Both the position numbers and the translations under genes were made by a program. Under the pieces are notes generated by a model. It ran no database searches, was not told the DNA's origin, and saw only the letters and a program-made list of their open reading frames with translations. Of a DNA stretch of 64,000 bases, positions 52,759 to 61,863 are shown piece by piece (positions within the stretch are counted from its first letter, which is position 1; each line of letters opens with the position of its first letter). Location of the stretch: NCBI GenBank assembly GCA_910579755.1, contig CAJTVB010000002.1, positions 153,888 through 217,887 on the forward strand, given 5' to 3'. Source of the stretch: an uncultured Acetatifactor sp. (lineage in GTDB: Bacteria; Bacillota; Clostridia; Lachnospirales; Lachnospiraceae).

Positions 52759-54500
52759 AAACATTAGGGGCACAGGTGAAGGAATTTAAGAGGGATTCCT
52801 TTCTGACACCGGTCTTCATGATAATGGAGGTAATCATGGAGACCATTATCCCGCTTTTGATGGCATCTATCATCGATCATGGTGTGGAGGCGGGAAACAT
52901 GAAACATATCTGGCTGATCGGGGCGCTGATGATACTGACTGCGTTGGCCAGTCTGACCTTCGGCATTCTGGGAGGAGTGTATGGGGCCAGAGCCTCCACA
53001 GGCTTTGCCAGAAATCTGCGGCGGGCCATGTACGACAATATTCAGACCTTCAGCTTTTCCAATATTGACAAATTCAGCACCTCCGGTCTGGTCACAAGGC
53101 TGACCACTGACGTGACCAACATACAGAATGCCTACCAGATGATTCTGAGAATGTGCATGAGGGCTCCCTTCAGTCTGCTGTTTGCCATGATCATGTCCTT
53201 TGTGATCAGCCCCAGACTGGCCAGTGTGTATCTGGGGGCGGTGGTGGTGCTGGGGTGTATTCTGGCGCTGATCGTTTCCCAGGCCACCAGACATTTTACC
53301 CAGGCCTTTCCCAAGTACGACGAGTTGAATGAGAGTGTACAGGAAAACGTTTCGGCCATCCGGGTGGTGAAGGCTTACGTCCGGGAGGAGCATGAAAATG
53401 AAAAATTCAAAAAGGCCAGCGGCAATATTTACAAAATATTCTGCAAGGCGGAGGGAATTGTGGCCTGGAACAGCCCGGTGATGAATTTTACCGTGTACGC
53501 CTGCATCTTGCTGATCAGCTGGATAGGCGCCCGGATGGTGGTTCAGGAGGCACTGACCACAGGACAGCTGATGAGCCTTTTGACCTATTGCATGAGTATT
53601 TTGATGAATCTGATGATGCTGTCCATGGTATTCGTGATGATGACCATGTCGGCGGCCAGCGCCAGACGAATCTGTGAGGTGCTGGAGGAGCAGCCGGATC
53701 TGAACAATCCGGAGAATCCTGTTTATGAGGTAAAGGACGGAAGCATCCGGTTCGAAAACGTATCTTTTCGCTACAAAAAGGACGCAGATACCTCGGTGCT
53801 GAAGAATATCGATCTGGATATCCGGTCAGGAGAGACCATCGGGATCATCGGCGGTACCGGAAGCGCCAAGTCCAGTCTGGTAAATCTGGTCAGCAGACTG
53901 TATGATGTGACAGAGGGAAGACTGCTGGTAGGGGGACTGGATGTGCGCAGCTATGACATGGAGACGCTTCGAAACCAGGTGGCGGTTGTGCTCCAGAACA
54001 ATGTGCTGTTTTCCGGCACGATCCTGGAGAATCTGCGCTGGGGAGACAAGGAGGCCACGGAGGAGGAGTGCAGGCACGCCTGTGAACTGGCCTGCGCCAG
54101 CGAATTTATCGAAAAAATGCCGGAGGGATACAACACCTACATTGAGCAGGGCGGTACAAATGTTTCCGGCGGACAAAAGCAGAGACTGTGTATTGCCAGA
54201 GCGCTTTTAAAGAAGCCCAAGGTGCTGATCCTGGACGATTCCACCAGCGCGGTGGATACGGCCACGGACGCCCGGATCAGAAAGGCCTTCGCAGAGGAAA
54301 TTCCGGGAACCACCAAGCTGATTATTGCCCAGCGGGTGTCCAGCGTGCAGCATGCGGACCGGATCATTGTCATGCAGGAAGGCCAGATTGACGGTTTCGG
54401 AACCCATGAGGAGCTTCTGGCCTCCAACGAGATCTACCGGGAGGTATATGAATCCCAGACCGGTGGAAGCGGAGACTTTGACGAGAAAGGGGGAATGTGA
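52752..54500 (+). CDS. ABC exporter half-transporter 1 (degenerate ATP site)
   Basis: 582 residues: six membrane helices and a nucleotide-binding domain. Walker A is GGTGSAKSS, with Ala for the usual Gly, and Walker B ends LILDDS with Asp where the catalytic Glu should be. The signature VSGGQKQR is intact. This is the pattern of the non-hydrolysing half of heterodimeric exporters such as BmrCD or LmrCD. Its start overlaps marR, and the partner starts three bases after its stop. Confidence 0.92.
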   Translation: MLKTLGAQVKEFKRDSFLTPVFMIMEVIMETIIPLLMASIIDHGVEAGNMKHIWLIGALMILTALASLTFGILGGVYGARASTGFARNLRRAMYDNIQTFSFSNIDKFSTSGLVTRLTTDVTNIQNAYQMILRMCMRAPFSLLFAMIMSFVISPRLASVYLGAVVVLGCILALIVSQATRHFTQAFPKYDELNESVQENVSAIRVVKAYVREEHENEKFKKASGNIYKIFCKAEGIVAWNSPVMNFTVYACILLISWIGARMVVQEALTTGQLMSLLTYCMSILMNLMMLSMVFVMMTMSAASARRICEVLEEQPDLNNPENPVYEVKDGSIRFENVSFRYKKDADTSVLKNIDLDIRSGETIGIIGGTGSAKSSLVNLVSRLYDVTEGRLLVGGLDVRSYDMETLRNQVAVVLQNNVLFSGTILENLRWGDKEATEEECRHACELACASEFIEKMPEGYNTYIEQGGTNVSGGQKQRLCIARALLKKPKVLILDDSTSAVDTATDARIRKAFAEEIPGTTKLIIAQRVSSVQHADRIIVMQEGQIDGFGTHEELLASNEIYREVYESQTGGSGDFDEKGGM

Positions 54501-54502
54501 TC

Positions 54503-56452
54503 ATGGCGGCAGTAAAAGAAAACAAAGGCTTCGGCCCGGGAGCAAGAGCCCGGGGCCCCAGACCCAAGCTGGAGAATCCCGGTAAGCTGTTTCGGCGTAT
54601 TATGGGATATACCTTGAAGGATTACGGTATTCATTGGGCGGTGGTGGTGGTCTGTATTTTTGCCACAGTCTATTCCAGTCTTCAGGGAACCATGTTTATG
54701 AGGACGCTGATCGACTCCTACATTTTACCCCTGGTGGGACACGAGAATCCTGATTTTGCGCCTTTGGCAGAAGCCATCGGCAGGGTGGGAATCTTTTATA
54801 TGCTGGGCGTGGCGGCATCCTTCATCCAGTCCCGGGTAATGATTTACGTGACCCAGGGTACCATGAGAAATCTGAGGAATGACCTGTTTGAAAAGATGGA
54901 GGCTCTTCCAATCAAGTATTTTGACACCCATGCCCACGGGGATATCATGTCTATCTATACCAATGACATCGATACCCTGCGGCAGATGATCAGCCAGAGC
55001 ATTCCCCAGCTGATCAACAGTGTGATCACGGTGGTGGGAGTGCTGATCAATATGATCATTCTGGATATACCGCTGACGCTGGTGACCCTGGTAATGGTGG
55101 TCATCATGATCACGTCGGCCAAAAAGATCGGCGGCCTGAGCAGCCGTTATTTCCTGGCGCAGCAACAGGCCCTGGGAAAGCTGAACGGCTGCATAGAGGA
55201 AACAATGACAGGCCAGAAGGTAGTAAAGGTGTTCTGTCATGAGCAGGAGAGTCTGGATCAATTTAACGAATTAAATGACCAGCTCTGCGAAAGCGCCTAT
55301 CAGGCAAACCGGTTTGCCAATATTATGGGGCCCGTAAACGCCCAGCTGGGCAATTTGAGCTATGTGGTCTGCGCGGTGACCGGAGGCATACTGGCTATCA
55401 CGGGAATATCCGGGCTGACCCTGGGCGGTCTGGCCAGCTTCCTGAATTTCAATAAATCCTTCAGCATGCCCATCAATCAAATCAGCATGCAGTTCAACAG
55501 CATTATCATGGCGCTGGCCGGAGCGGACAGGGTATTTAAGCTGATGGACGAAACGCCGGAGGTGGATCAGGGCTATGTGGAGCTGGTGAACGCAGTGAGG
55601 GAGCCCGGCGGACAGCTGGCGGAGAGCCGGGAGAGGACCGGCCTGTGGGCCTGGAAGCATTATCATAAGGATTCCGACACCACTACTTATGTGGAGCTGA
55701 AGGGAGATGTGGTATTTGACCATGTGGATTTCGGCTATACCGACGAAAAGATGATTCTTCACGATGTGGAGCTGTACGCCAGACCCGGACAGAAGATTGC
55801 CTTTGTGGGCGCTACGGGCGCGGGAAAGACCACCATCACCAACCTGATCAATCGTTTCTACGATATTCAGGATGGAAAGATTCGGTACGACGGCATTAAT
55901 GTAAATAAAATCAAAAAGGCGGATCTGCGCCGATCCCTGGGGATTGTGCTGCAGGACACGCACCTGTTTACGGGAACGGTCATGGAAAATATCCGTTACG
56001 GAAAGCTGGATGCCACGGATGAAGAGGTGATAAGGGCTGCCCGGCTGGCAAATGCCGACGGCTTTATCCGCAGGCTGCCGGAAGGGTACCAGACCATGCT
56101 TCACGGCGACGGTGCCAACCTTAGCCAGGGACAGCGCCAGCTTCTGGCCATCGCCAGAGCCGCCATCGCGGATCCTCCGGTATTGATTCTGGACGAAGCC
56201 ACCAGCTCCATCGATACAAGAACCGAAAAGCTGGTACAGCAGGGCATGGACGCTCTGATGCAGGGACGCACCAATTTTGTCATTGCCCACAGGCTTTCCA
56301 CCGTAAAGAACAGCGACTGTATCATGGTGCTGGAGCAGGGCCGCGTCATCGAGAGAGGCACCCACGACCAGCTTCTGGAGCAGAAAGGGAAATATTACCA
56401 GCTGTACACGGGAAACAGGCCGGATGAGGAAGTCAACGAGAAGACCGGTTGA
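54503..56452 (+). CDS. ABC exporter half-transporter 2 (canonical ATP site)
   Basis: 649 residues. An N-terminal extension (GARARGPRPKLENPGKL) precedes six helices, then the ATPase with GATGAGKTT, NLSQGQRQLLAIARA and LILDEATSS, keeping the catalytic Glu. An insertion of about 35 residues lies before the first NBD strand. ATG 54503 is nine bases from GGGGGA; GTG at 54497 is too close. Together with the previous gene it forms a multidrug-type exporter under MarR control. Confidence 0.93.
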   Translation: MAAVKENKGFGPGARARGPRPKLENPGKLFRRIMGYTLKDYGIHWAVVVVCIFATVYSSLQGTMFMRTLIDSYILPLVGHENPDFAPLAEAIGRVGIFYMLGVAASFIQSRVMIYVTQGTMRNLRNDLFEKMEALPIKYFDTHAHGDIMSIYTNDIDTLRQMISQSIPQLINSVITVVGVLINMIILDIPLTLVTLVMVVIMITSAKKIGGLSSRYFLAQQQALGKLNGCIEETMTGQKVVKVFCHEQESLDQFNELNDQLCESAYQANRFANIMGPVNAQLGNLSYVVCAVTGGILAITGISGLTLGGLASFLNFNKSFSMPINQISMQFNSIIMALAGADRVFKLMDETPEVDQGYVELVNAVREPGGQLAESRERTGLWAWKHYHKDSDTTTYVELKGDVVFDHVDFGYTDEKMILHDVELYARPGQKIAFVGATGAGKTTITNLINRFYDIQDGKIRYDGINVNKIKKADLRRSLGIVLQDTHLFTGTVMENIRYGKLDATDEEVIRAARLANADGFIRRLPEGYQTMLHGDGANLSQGQRQLLAIARAAIADPPVLILDEATSSIDTRTEKLVQQGMDALMQGRTNFVIAHRLSTVKNSDCIMVLEQGRVIERGTHDQLLEQKGKYYQLYTGNRPDEEVNEKTG

Positions 56453-56459
56453 AAACCCC

Positions 56460-56488
56460 TTGCTTTTTTAAAAAGGCCGTATTATAAT
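56460..56488 (+). promoter_or_regulatory. promoter of the FMN riboswitch-ribU unit
   Basis: TTGCTT (56460-56465), 17-base spacer and perfect TATAAT (56483-56488), 23 bases before the riboswitch. Confidence 0.75.
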
Positions 56489-56510
56489 ACCAAACGTAGA
56501 TGAAAGAAAA

Positions 56511-56635
56511 TTCTTCGGGGTTGGGTGAAATTCCCTACTGGCGGTACAGTCCGCGACCCATGGCAGAAGAAGTGTCTGTCATGGCTGACCCGGTGCAAGT
56601 CCGGGACCAACAGTAAAGTCTGGATGAAAGAAGAA
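56511..56635 (+). promoter_or_regulatory. FMN riboswitch (RFN element)
   Basis: The conserved RFN blocks appear in order: TTCGGGGTTGGGTGAAATTC, CCCTACTGGCGGT, CAGTCCGCGACCC, GCTGACCCGGTGCAAGTCCG and AGTCTGGATGAAAGAAGA. It binds FMN and, with the terminator at 56719-56747, switches off ribU when flavin is plentiful. Confidence 0.97.
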
Positions 56636-56718
56636 ACAGTTCGTCTGCCCTTTTGTGAGGTGCGCGCTCTCTGGGTGCTGCCGCAGAGGGGCATACGGGA
56701 AATGCGTGAAAATGGACA

Positions 56719-56747
56719 CCCCGGGACATTTTGTTCCGGGGATTTTT
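56719..56747 (+). terminator. expression-platform terminator of the FMN riboswitch
   Basis: CCCCGGGACA/TGTTCCGGGG stem (56719-56728 with 56732-56741), one G-U pair, then ATTTTT. It lies between aptamer and ribU, as expected for FMN-induced termination. Confidence 0.85.
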
Positions 56748-56824
56748 GCGGTGTTTTTACGCGGAAGAAGAATTTTCCTTTTCGTATTTTGCATGCCGCA
56801 GACGCGGCGGAAAGAGAGGAAAAA

Positions 56825-57559
56825 ATGAATAACCTGCTTCAAAGTGTAACGGAAAATGTAACCTATGTACTGAGCTTTCTGGGGATCATCGTTTTGATGT
56901 TTGCCGCGGCGCTGATGCTGGAGAAGGCGGCTATGAAAAAGAACGGCACAAAGGGTCCCATCTTTCACACCAGAAAAATTGCCATGATCGGTATGTTTTC
57001 GGCTATCGCCATGATCCTGCATTTGTTTGACTTTCCGCTGCCTTTTGCACCGGACTTCTATAAGCTGGACTTCAGCGAGCTTCCTATTTTGGTGGGAACC
57101 TTTGCCTTCGGACCTGCCGCCGGAGTGATGATGGAGTTTGTAAAGATCCTTTTGAAGCTGATGGTCAAGGGCACCTCCACCGCATTTGTGGGGGATCTGG
57201 CCAATTTTGTGATCGGCTGCAGCTTCATTCTGCCGGCATCAGTGGTATACGCTTTCCGCAAAAATAAAAAGACCGCAGTGATAGCCTGTATTACGGGCAC
57301 TTTGATTATGACCGTATTCGGTACCGCCTTCAACGCGATTTACCTGCTGCCGGCCTTTTCGGAGCTGTACCATCTTCCTCTGGAAAACATTCTGGCCATG
57401 GGCAGCGCCGTGAACCCTCTCATGACGGAGGGCAGCATCGTCAGCTTTGTGGCTGCCTGCGTTGCGCCCATGAATCTGATCAAAGGCGTCAGTGTGTCGG
57501 TGGTTACACTGCTGATTTATAAGCCCTTAAGTCCCATTATCAAGAACGGGCATCGATAG
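56825..57559 (+). CDS. ribU: riboflavin transporter RibU (ECF substrate-binding component)
   Basis: 244 residues with six membrane helices. The RibU pattern appears in RKIAMIGMFSAIAMILHLFD, FYKLDFSELPILVGTFAFGP and GTSTAFVGDLANF. It binds riboflavin and works with a shared ECF module (EcfA, EcfA', EcfT) not found here. The ATG at 56825 has AGAGAGG before it; the frame is open further upstream but crosses the riboswitch. Control by the FMN riboswitch confirms the function. Confidence 0.95.
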   Translation: MNNLLQSVTENVTYVLSFLGIIVLMFAAALMLEKAAMKKNGTKGPIFHTRKIAMIGMFSAIAMILHLFDFPLPFAPDFYKLDFSELPILVGTFAFGPAAGVMMEFVKILLKLMVKGTSTAFVGDLANFVIGCSFILPASVVYAFRKNKKTAVIACITGTLIMTVFGTAFNAIYLLPAFSELYHLPLENILAMGSAVNPLMTEGSIVSFVAACVAPMNLIKGVSVSVVTLLIYKPLSPIIKNGHR

Positions 57560-57590
57560 TGCCGGGGCCGTCCCGGGGAAACTTTTTATC

Positions 57591-57619
57591 TTGCTTTTTT
57601 TGTAAGGATAAGGTAATAT
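57591..57619 (+). promoter_or_regulatory. promoter of the YcxB-tsaE-tsaB-rimI group
   Basis: TTGCTT (57591-57596), 17-base spacer and TAATAT (57614-57619). Confidence 0.5.
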
Positions 57620-57669
57620 TTTGAATGAAATATGTTCTGCGAAAACAGGGCGTTGGAAGGGAGAGCGGC

Positions 57670-58146
57670 ATGGTAGAGCTTGATGTTAAAATAGAAGCGG
57701 GAGATCTGTATGATTACATGCTGAGACACAGCTATAACAGTCCGGCGGGCATTCTTGGGAGTACTTTCGGGGCCGTGCTGATCCTGTTTGCCCTGATGAC
57801 GAAGCAGTGGGCGTTTATTGTTCTTGGTTTGATCATGCTCCTGTATCTGCCCTGGACTCTGTTTGTCAAAAGCAGAAAGCAGATCCTGGCCAATCCCAGC
57901 TTTCAGAAGCCCCTTCACTATGTGCTGGACCAGGAGGGAATCGCCATTTCTCAGGGAGAGGATCAGGTAAAATATTTGTGGGATGAGCTGTATCGGGCGG
58001 TGTCTACCGGAAGGAGCATTATTGTGTATACCTCCAGGGTAAATGCCACGATTTTTCCCAAGAGGGCCCTGGGAGATCAAAAGATGGCTGTAATCGAGAT
58101 GATTTCCACTCACATGTCCCCCGCACGGGTGAAGATCAGAGGATGA
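57670..58146 (+). CDS. YcxB-like membrane protein
   Basis: 158 residues. Two hydrophobic helices (GILGSTFGAVLILFALMTKQ and the one before LYLPWTLFVKSRKQI) are followed by a small PH-like beta domain (YVLDQEGIAISQGEDQVKYL, VYTSRVNATIFPKRAL). This is the YcxB-family layout, of unknown role. GGAAGGGAGAG precedes the ATG at 57670. Its stop overlaps the tsaE start by 4 bases. Confidence 0.8.
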   Translation: MVELDVKIEAGDLYDYMLRHSYNSPAGILGSTFGAVLILFALMTKQWAFIVLGLIMLLYLPWTLFVKSRKQILANPSFQKPLHYVLDQEGIAISQGEDQVKYLWDELYRAVSTGRSIIVYTSRVNATIFPKRALGDQKMAVIEMISTHMSPARVKIRG

Positions 58147-58631
58147 AGGAAATGAGGCAGATTACTGTAGAGAGAACAGAGGGAGATGTCGCCGTAAGGC
58201 AGGTCTGGGAGACAGACAGTCCCGAGGAAACCTTTCAGCTGGGAAAGCAGCTGGGGGAGGCCTGCGTTCCGGGAGAGGTATATACTCTGACAGGAGACCT
58301 GGGGACGGGAAAAACCGTGTTTGCTCAGGGATTTGCGGCGGGACTGGGGATTTCTGAACCGGTGTGCAGCCCTACATTTACCATACTTCAGGTATATGAG
58401 GAGGGCAGGCTTCCTTTTTATCATTTTGATGTGTATCGTATCGGCTGCGTGGAAGAAATGGACGAAATCGGATATGAGGACTGCTTTTACGGCGGAGGCG
58501 TCAGTCTGGTGGAATGGGCGGAGCTGATTCAGGAAATTCTGCCGTCAAAACGTACTCGGATTCTGATGGAAAAGGACCCGGGGAAAGAATTCGATTATCG
58601 GAGGATTGTGATAGAGAGGCAGGCTTTCTGA
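58143..58631 (+). CDS. tsaE: tRNA t6A biosynthesis ATPase TsaE
   Basis: 162 residues. Walker A GDLGTGKT (51-58), then CSPTFTILQVYEEG and the Walker B-like LPFYHFDVYRIGCVEEMDEI. TsaE drives the ATP-dependent cycle of the TsaB-TsaD complex in N6-threonylcarbamoyladenosine formation at A37 of tRNAs that read ANN codons. The start overlaps the YcxB-like gene (ATGA), and tsaB follows directly. Confidence 0.96.
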   Translation: MKEMRQITVERTEGDVAVRQVWETDSPEETFQLGKQLGEACVPGEVYTLTGDLGTGKTVFAQGFAAGLGISEPVCSPTFTILQVYEEGRLPFYHFDVYRIGCVEEMDEIGYEDCFYGGGVSLVEWAELIQEILPSKRTRILMEKDPGKEFDYRRIVIERQAF

Positions 58632-58661
58632 GGATTGCCCATGCCGCTTCGGAGGGCATTT

Positions 58662-59384
58662 ATGAAGATATTGGGACTGGACAGCTCGGGGCTTGCAGCC
58701 AGTGTGGCCATAGTGGAAGATGACAAGCTGCTGGCGGAATATACCACAGATTATAAAAAAACACATTCGCAGACGCTGCTTCCCATGCTGGAGGAGCTGC
58801 GCCGGATGATTGAACTGGATCTGGATTCCCTGGACGCAATTGCCATATCCTCGGGTCCGGGTTCCTTTACGGGACTTCGCATCGGCTCGGCTACGGCCAA
58901 GGGTCTGGGGTTTGCGTTGAATAAACCCCTTGTGGAGGTGCCTACTCTGGAGGGGCTGGCCTGGAATCTCTGGGGGGCGGGCTGTCTTGTCTGTCCGCTG
59001 ATGGATGCACGGAGAAACCAGGTATATACGGCGGCCTATGAGTTTGAGGCCAGGGGAGAAGTCTGTGAAATGAAGGCTGTGATTTCCCAGGCGCCCATGG
59101 ATATAGGGGAGCTGATTGCCAGGCTGAACGGGCTTGGCAGGACAGTGACTTTTCTGGGGGACGGCGTGCCTGTATATCTGCCGGCGGTCCGGCAGGAGCT
59201 CCGGGTGGAATACCGTCTGGCTCCGGCGGGACTCAATCGGCAGCGGGCGGCCAGCATAGCCTCCCTGGGCGGCGTTTATTTCCGGCAGGGAAGAAGCGTG
59301 GATGCCGGGGCTCACCGCCCTGAGTATTTGAGAATGAGCCAGGCCGAGCAGGATGAAAAACAAAAAGAGGCATGTCGGGCATAG
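58662..59384 (+). CDS. tsaB: tRNA t6A biosynthesis protein TsaB
   Basis: 240 residues. ASKHA fold with LGLDSSGLAASVAIVED, then KTHSQTLLPMLEEL and the signature ISSGPGSFTGLRIGSATAKG. It is a scaffold partner of TsaD in t6A formation. GGAGGG precedes the ATG at 58662. Its end is 60 bases before rimI; tsaD lies 2.5 kb downstream in the same direction. Confidence 0.95.
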   Translation: MKILGLDSSGLAASVAIVEDDKLLAEYTTDYKKTHSQTLLPMLEELRRMIELDLDSLDAIAISSGPGSFTGLRIGSATAKGLGFALNKPLVEVPTLEGLAWNLWGAGCLVCPLMDARRNQVYTAAYEFEARGEVCEMKAVISQAPMDIGELIARLNGLGRTVTFLGDGVPVYLPAVRQELRVEYRLAPAGLNRQRAASIASLGGVYFRQGRSVDAGAHRPEYLRMSQAEQDEKQKEACRA

Positions 59385-59443
59385 GATGGTATTTTGAGGC
59401 GGTGCAGAAGGGGATGTGCGTGGATGACGGAAGAGAGCTTCAT

Positions 59444-59917
59444 ATGAATATAGAAATCAGGAGGCTGCGGGAAGAAGATATCGCAGATTTGGCCAGGGTC
59501 GAGGGAGAAGCTTTCAGCATGCCCTGGTCGGAGAGAGATTTTCGGGAGCTGCTTTCCCGCCCCTATTGCTTTTATCTGACGGCACTGGCCGACGGCAGGG
59601 TGGTGGGGGGCTGCGGATATACCTGTAGCTGCGGCACTGCTTATATCGATAATGTAGTGGTGGAGGCCGGATATCGAAGACAGGGGATCGGGCAGGCCCT
59701 GATGGCGGAGTTGATCGCCGGAGGGCAGAAAGAGGGCATAGAAGCATTTACGCTGGAGGTTCGCGTCAGCAATGCTCCGGCGATTCATTTATATAAAAAA
59801 TTTGGTTTTGTCTCAGAGGGTATCCGGCCCGGATTTTATGAAAAGCCGGCGGAGGATGCGGATATTATGTGGCTGAGACTGAAGGGACAGGAAGAGACGC
59901 GGGCCGACGGCGGCTGA
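59444..59917 (+). CDS. rimI: ribosomal protein S18-alanine N-acetyltransferase RimI
   Basis: 157 residues. GNAT fold: IEIRRLREEDIADLARVEGE opens it, YIDNVVVEAGYRRQGIGQAL is the acetyl-CoA loop (R/Q-x-x-G-x-G), and LEVRVSNAPAIHLYKKFGFV is the family C-terminal mark. It acetylates the N-terminal alanine of S18. GGAAGAGAG lies before the ATG at 59444. The tsaE-tsaB-rimI order is common in Firmicutes. Confidence 0.92.
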   Translation: MNIEIRRLREEDIADLARVEGEAFSMPWSERDFRELLSRPYCFYLTALADGRVVGGCGYTCSCGTAYIDNVVVEAGYRRQGIGQALMAELIAGGQKEGIEAFTLEVRVSNAPAIHLYKKFGFVSEGIRPGFYEKPAEDADIMWLRLKGQEETRADGG

Positions 59918-59940
59918 CAGGAAACGCCAACAATTACCAC

Positions 59941-59968
59941 TTTACAGCCTTATTTTTTTTGATAAAAT
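59941..59968 (+). promoter_or_regulatory. promoter before the zinc-ribbon gene
   Basis: TTTACA (59941-59946), 16-base spacer and TAAAAT (59963-59968). Confidence 0.5.
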
Positions 59969-60052
59969 GAGGATTGAGGACGGGGATGTAACGGAAAACA
60001 CAGCACGAAGAGTCCCGGAAAACAGCGGGTTACGGAAAGGCGTGAAGTCGGT

Positions 60053-60301
60053 ATGCGGAAATACGAAGAAGGACAGAGCAGGGTATTGACACAGGTAGTG
60101 TGCAATAAATGCGGCAGACAGCTGAAGGTGGAAAACGGATATCTGAAGGAGGGGTGCTTCTTTGGGGATGCTGTTTTTGGATATTTCAGCCGCAGGGACG
60201 GAAGCGCTTGTCATTTTGACCTGTGTGAAGACTGCTTCGATGAGCTTCTGGCACAGTTTGCTGTGCCGGCAGAGGAAGAGGACAGCACGGAATTGCTGTA
60301 A
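60053..60301 (+). CDS. small zinc-ribbon protein, unknown function
   Basis: 82 residues. Two cysteine pairs, VVCNKCGRQL near residue 17 and FDLCEDCFDELL near residue 58, would bind one zinc. A glycine-rich loop lies between them (GYFSRRDGS). No other domain. It is conserved-looking in Lachnospiraceae as a hypothetical. It is followed by rnz 24 bases on and likely shares its transcript. Confidence 0.7.
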   Translation: MRKYEEGQSRVLTQVVCNKCGRQLKVENGYLKEGCFFGDAVFGYFSRRDGSACHFDLCEDCFDELLAQFAVPAEEEDSTELL

Positions 60302-60325
60302 ATATGAGGGAAGCAGGAGAAGGAT

Positions 60326-61237
60326 ATGCTGGATGTGTGTTTGCTGGGAACCGGAGGAATGATGCCCCTGCCCTACAGGTGGCTTACCTCCCTGATGCTC
60401 CGCTATAATGGAAAAAGTATATTGATCGACTGCGGGGAAGGGACACAGATTGCTCTGAGAGAGAAGGGCTGGAGTCCCAAGCCGGTGGACATCATTTGTT
60501 TTACCCATTATCATGCCGATCATATCAGTGGGCTGCCCGGCATGCTTCTGACCATGGGCAATGCGGAACGGACGGAGCCGCTGCTGCTGATCGGACCAAA
60601 GGGGCTGGTGCGCACGGTAAACGCCCTGCGTATCATTGCCCCGGAGCTTCCTTTTGAGATCCGCTGTGTGGAGATCACGGAGAATGAACAAGAATTTTCT
60701 TTTGAAAGTTTTCGAATAAAGGCTTTCAAGGTGAGCCATAGTGTGGTATGCTATGGATATAGCATGATGGTTGACAGAGGAGGCCGCTTTGACAGGGAAC
60801 GGGCGCTGGAGCAGCAGATTCCCATGAAGCTGTGGAGCCGGCTGCAGAAAGGTGAGACCATTGTGGAAAATAATGTTACGTACACTCCGGATATGGTTCT
60901 GGGGGCGCCCCGCAAGGGGCTGAAGGTCACCTACTGCACGGATTCCCGTCCTGTGGATTCCATTACGGACAATGCGGAGGGCTCCGATCTGCTGATATTG
61001 GAGGGAATGTACGGGGAGCCCGACAAGCTGGTCAAAGCCAGAGAAAATAAGCATATGACCATGTACGAGGCGGCCGGAATCGCCAGCAGGGCGGGGGTGC
61101 CGCAGCTATGGCTGACTCATTACAGTCCTTCGCTGCTCCATCCGGAAGAATACCTGGGGGAGGTACGGAAGATCTTTCCGGCAGCTGTGGCTGCCAAAGA
61201 CGGCAGGACCGCGGAATTGAATTTCGACGGAGAATAG
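60326..61237 (+). CDS. rnz: ribonuclease Z (tRNA 3'-end endonuclease)
   Basis: 303 residues. Metallo-beta-lactamase fold with the RNase Z motif HYHADH (61-66), upstream GTGGMMPLPYRWLTSLMLRY and downstream KVTYCTDSRPVDSI and WLTHYSPSL, all matching the tRNA processing enzyme. It cleaves tRNA precursors 3' of the discriminator base, which matters since the tRNA-Val here lacks an encoded CCA. Ribosome site AGGAGAAGG. No unusual features. Confidence 0.94.
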   Translation: MLDVCLLGTGGMMPLPYRWLTSLMLRYNGKSILIDCGEGTQIALREKGWSPKPVDIICFTHYHADHISGLPGMLLTMGNAERTEPLLLIGPKGLVRTVNALRIIAPELPFEIRCVEITENEQEFSFESFRIKAFKVSHSVVCYGYSMMVDRGGRFDRERALEQQIPMKLWSRLQKGETIVENNVTYTPDMVLGAPRKGLKVTYCTDSRPVDSITDNAEGSDLLILEGMYGEPDKLVKARENKHMTMYEAAGIASRAGVPQLWLTHYSPSLLHPEEYLGEVRKIFPAAVAAKDGRTAELNFDGE

Positions 61238-61247
61238 GAGGGCGTCT

Positions 61248-61832
61248 ATGAAGAAATCCAAAGCAAAATCCCACGTAGGTATTGTTGTATTTCTCGTTGT
61301 GCTCGTTGCCTGTATAGTCGGGTGCTTTGCCTATCTGGCGAAAAAACCCGGCAAGGATGCCTCCAGTTCATCTCTGTCCACGGTGCAGACCGTTCTCAGC
61401 CGTGATCTGGAAGGAGATTATCCGCCCACTCCCAAAGAGGTGCTGAAGTATTTCACGGAGATCCAGAAGTGCTTTTATAATGAGAAATGTACGGAAGAGG
61501 AGATTGAACAGCTGGGAATGAAGGCCCGGGAGCTGTATGATGACGAGCTTCTTGCGGCGAATGAGACGGAGTTCTATCTGAGCCAGCTGAAGGCGGAGAT
61601 CAGCACCTTTAAAAAGAATAACCGCAGGATCAACAGTGTGTCGGTGGCCTCCAGTGTAAATGTGGATTTTTTTGAGATGGACGGCAGGGAATGTGCCAAG
61701 CTGCAGTGTGCCTATTCTATTTTAAACGGCGGCAAGAGTGAGATTCTGCGCCAGGTTTATGTTCTGCGCAGGGATGAAAACCGGCGCTGGAAGATTTACG
61801 GGTGGGATCTGGCGGACAATGCGGCGCAGTAA
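61248..61832 (+). CDS. membrane-anchored protein, DUF6715-like
   Basis: 194 residues. One N-terminal helix (VGIVVFLVVLVACIVGCFAY) after a basic start, then a soluble region with YPPTPKEVLKYFTEIQKCFY and LRRDENRRWKIYGWDLAD. It resembles the DUF6715 proteins of Lachnospiraceae, of unknown role. GGAGGG precedes the ATG. It lies between rnz and tsaD and ends 31 bases before tsaD. Confidence 0.72.
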   Translation: MKKSKAKSHVGIVVFLVVLVACIVGCFAYLAKKPGKDASSSSLSTVQTVLSRDLEGDYPPTPKEVLKYFTEIQKCFYNEKCTEEEIEQLGMKARELYDDELLAANETEFYLSQLKAEISTFKKNNRRINSVSVASSVNVDFFEMDGRECAKLQCAYSILNGGKSEILRQVYVLRRDENRRWKIYGWDLADNAAQ

Positions 61833-61863
61833 AAAGAATTCTGTGCGCCCCGGGCGCGGAGGT

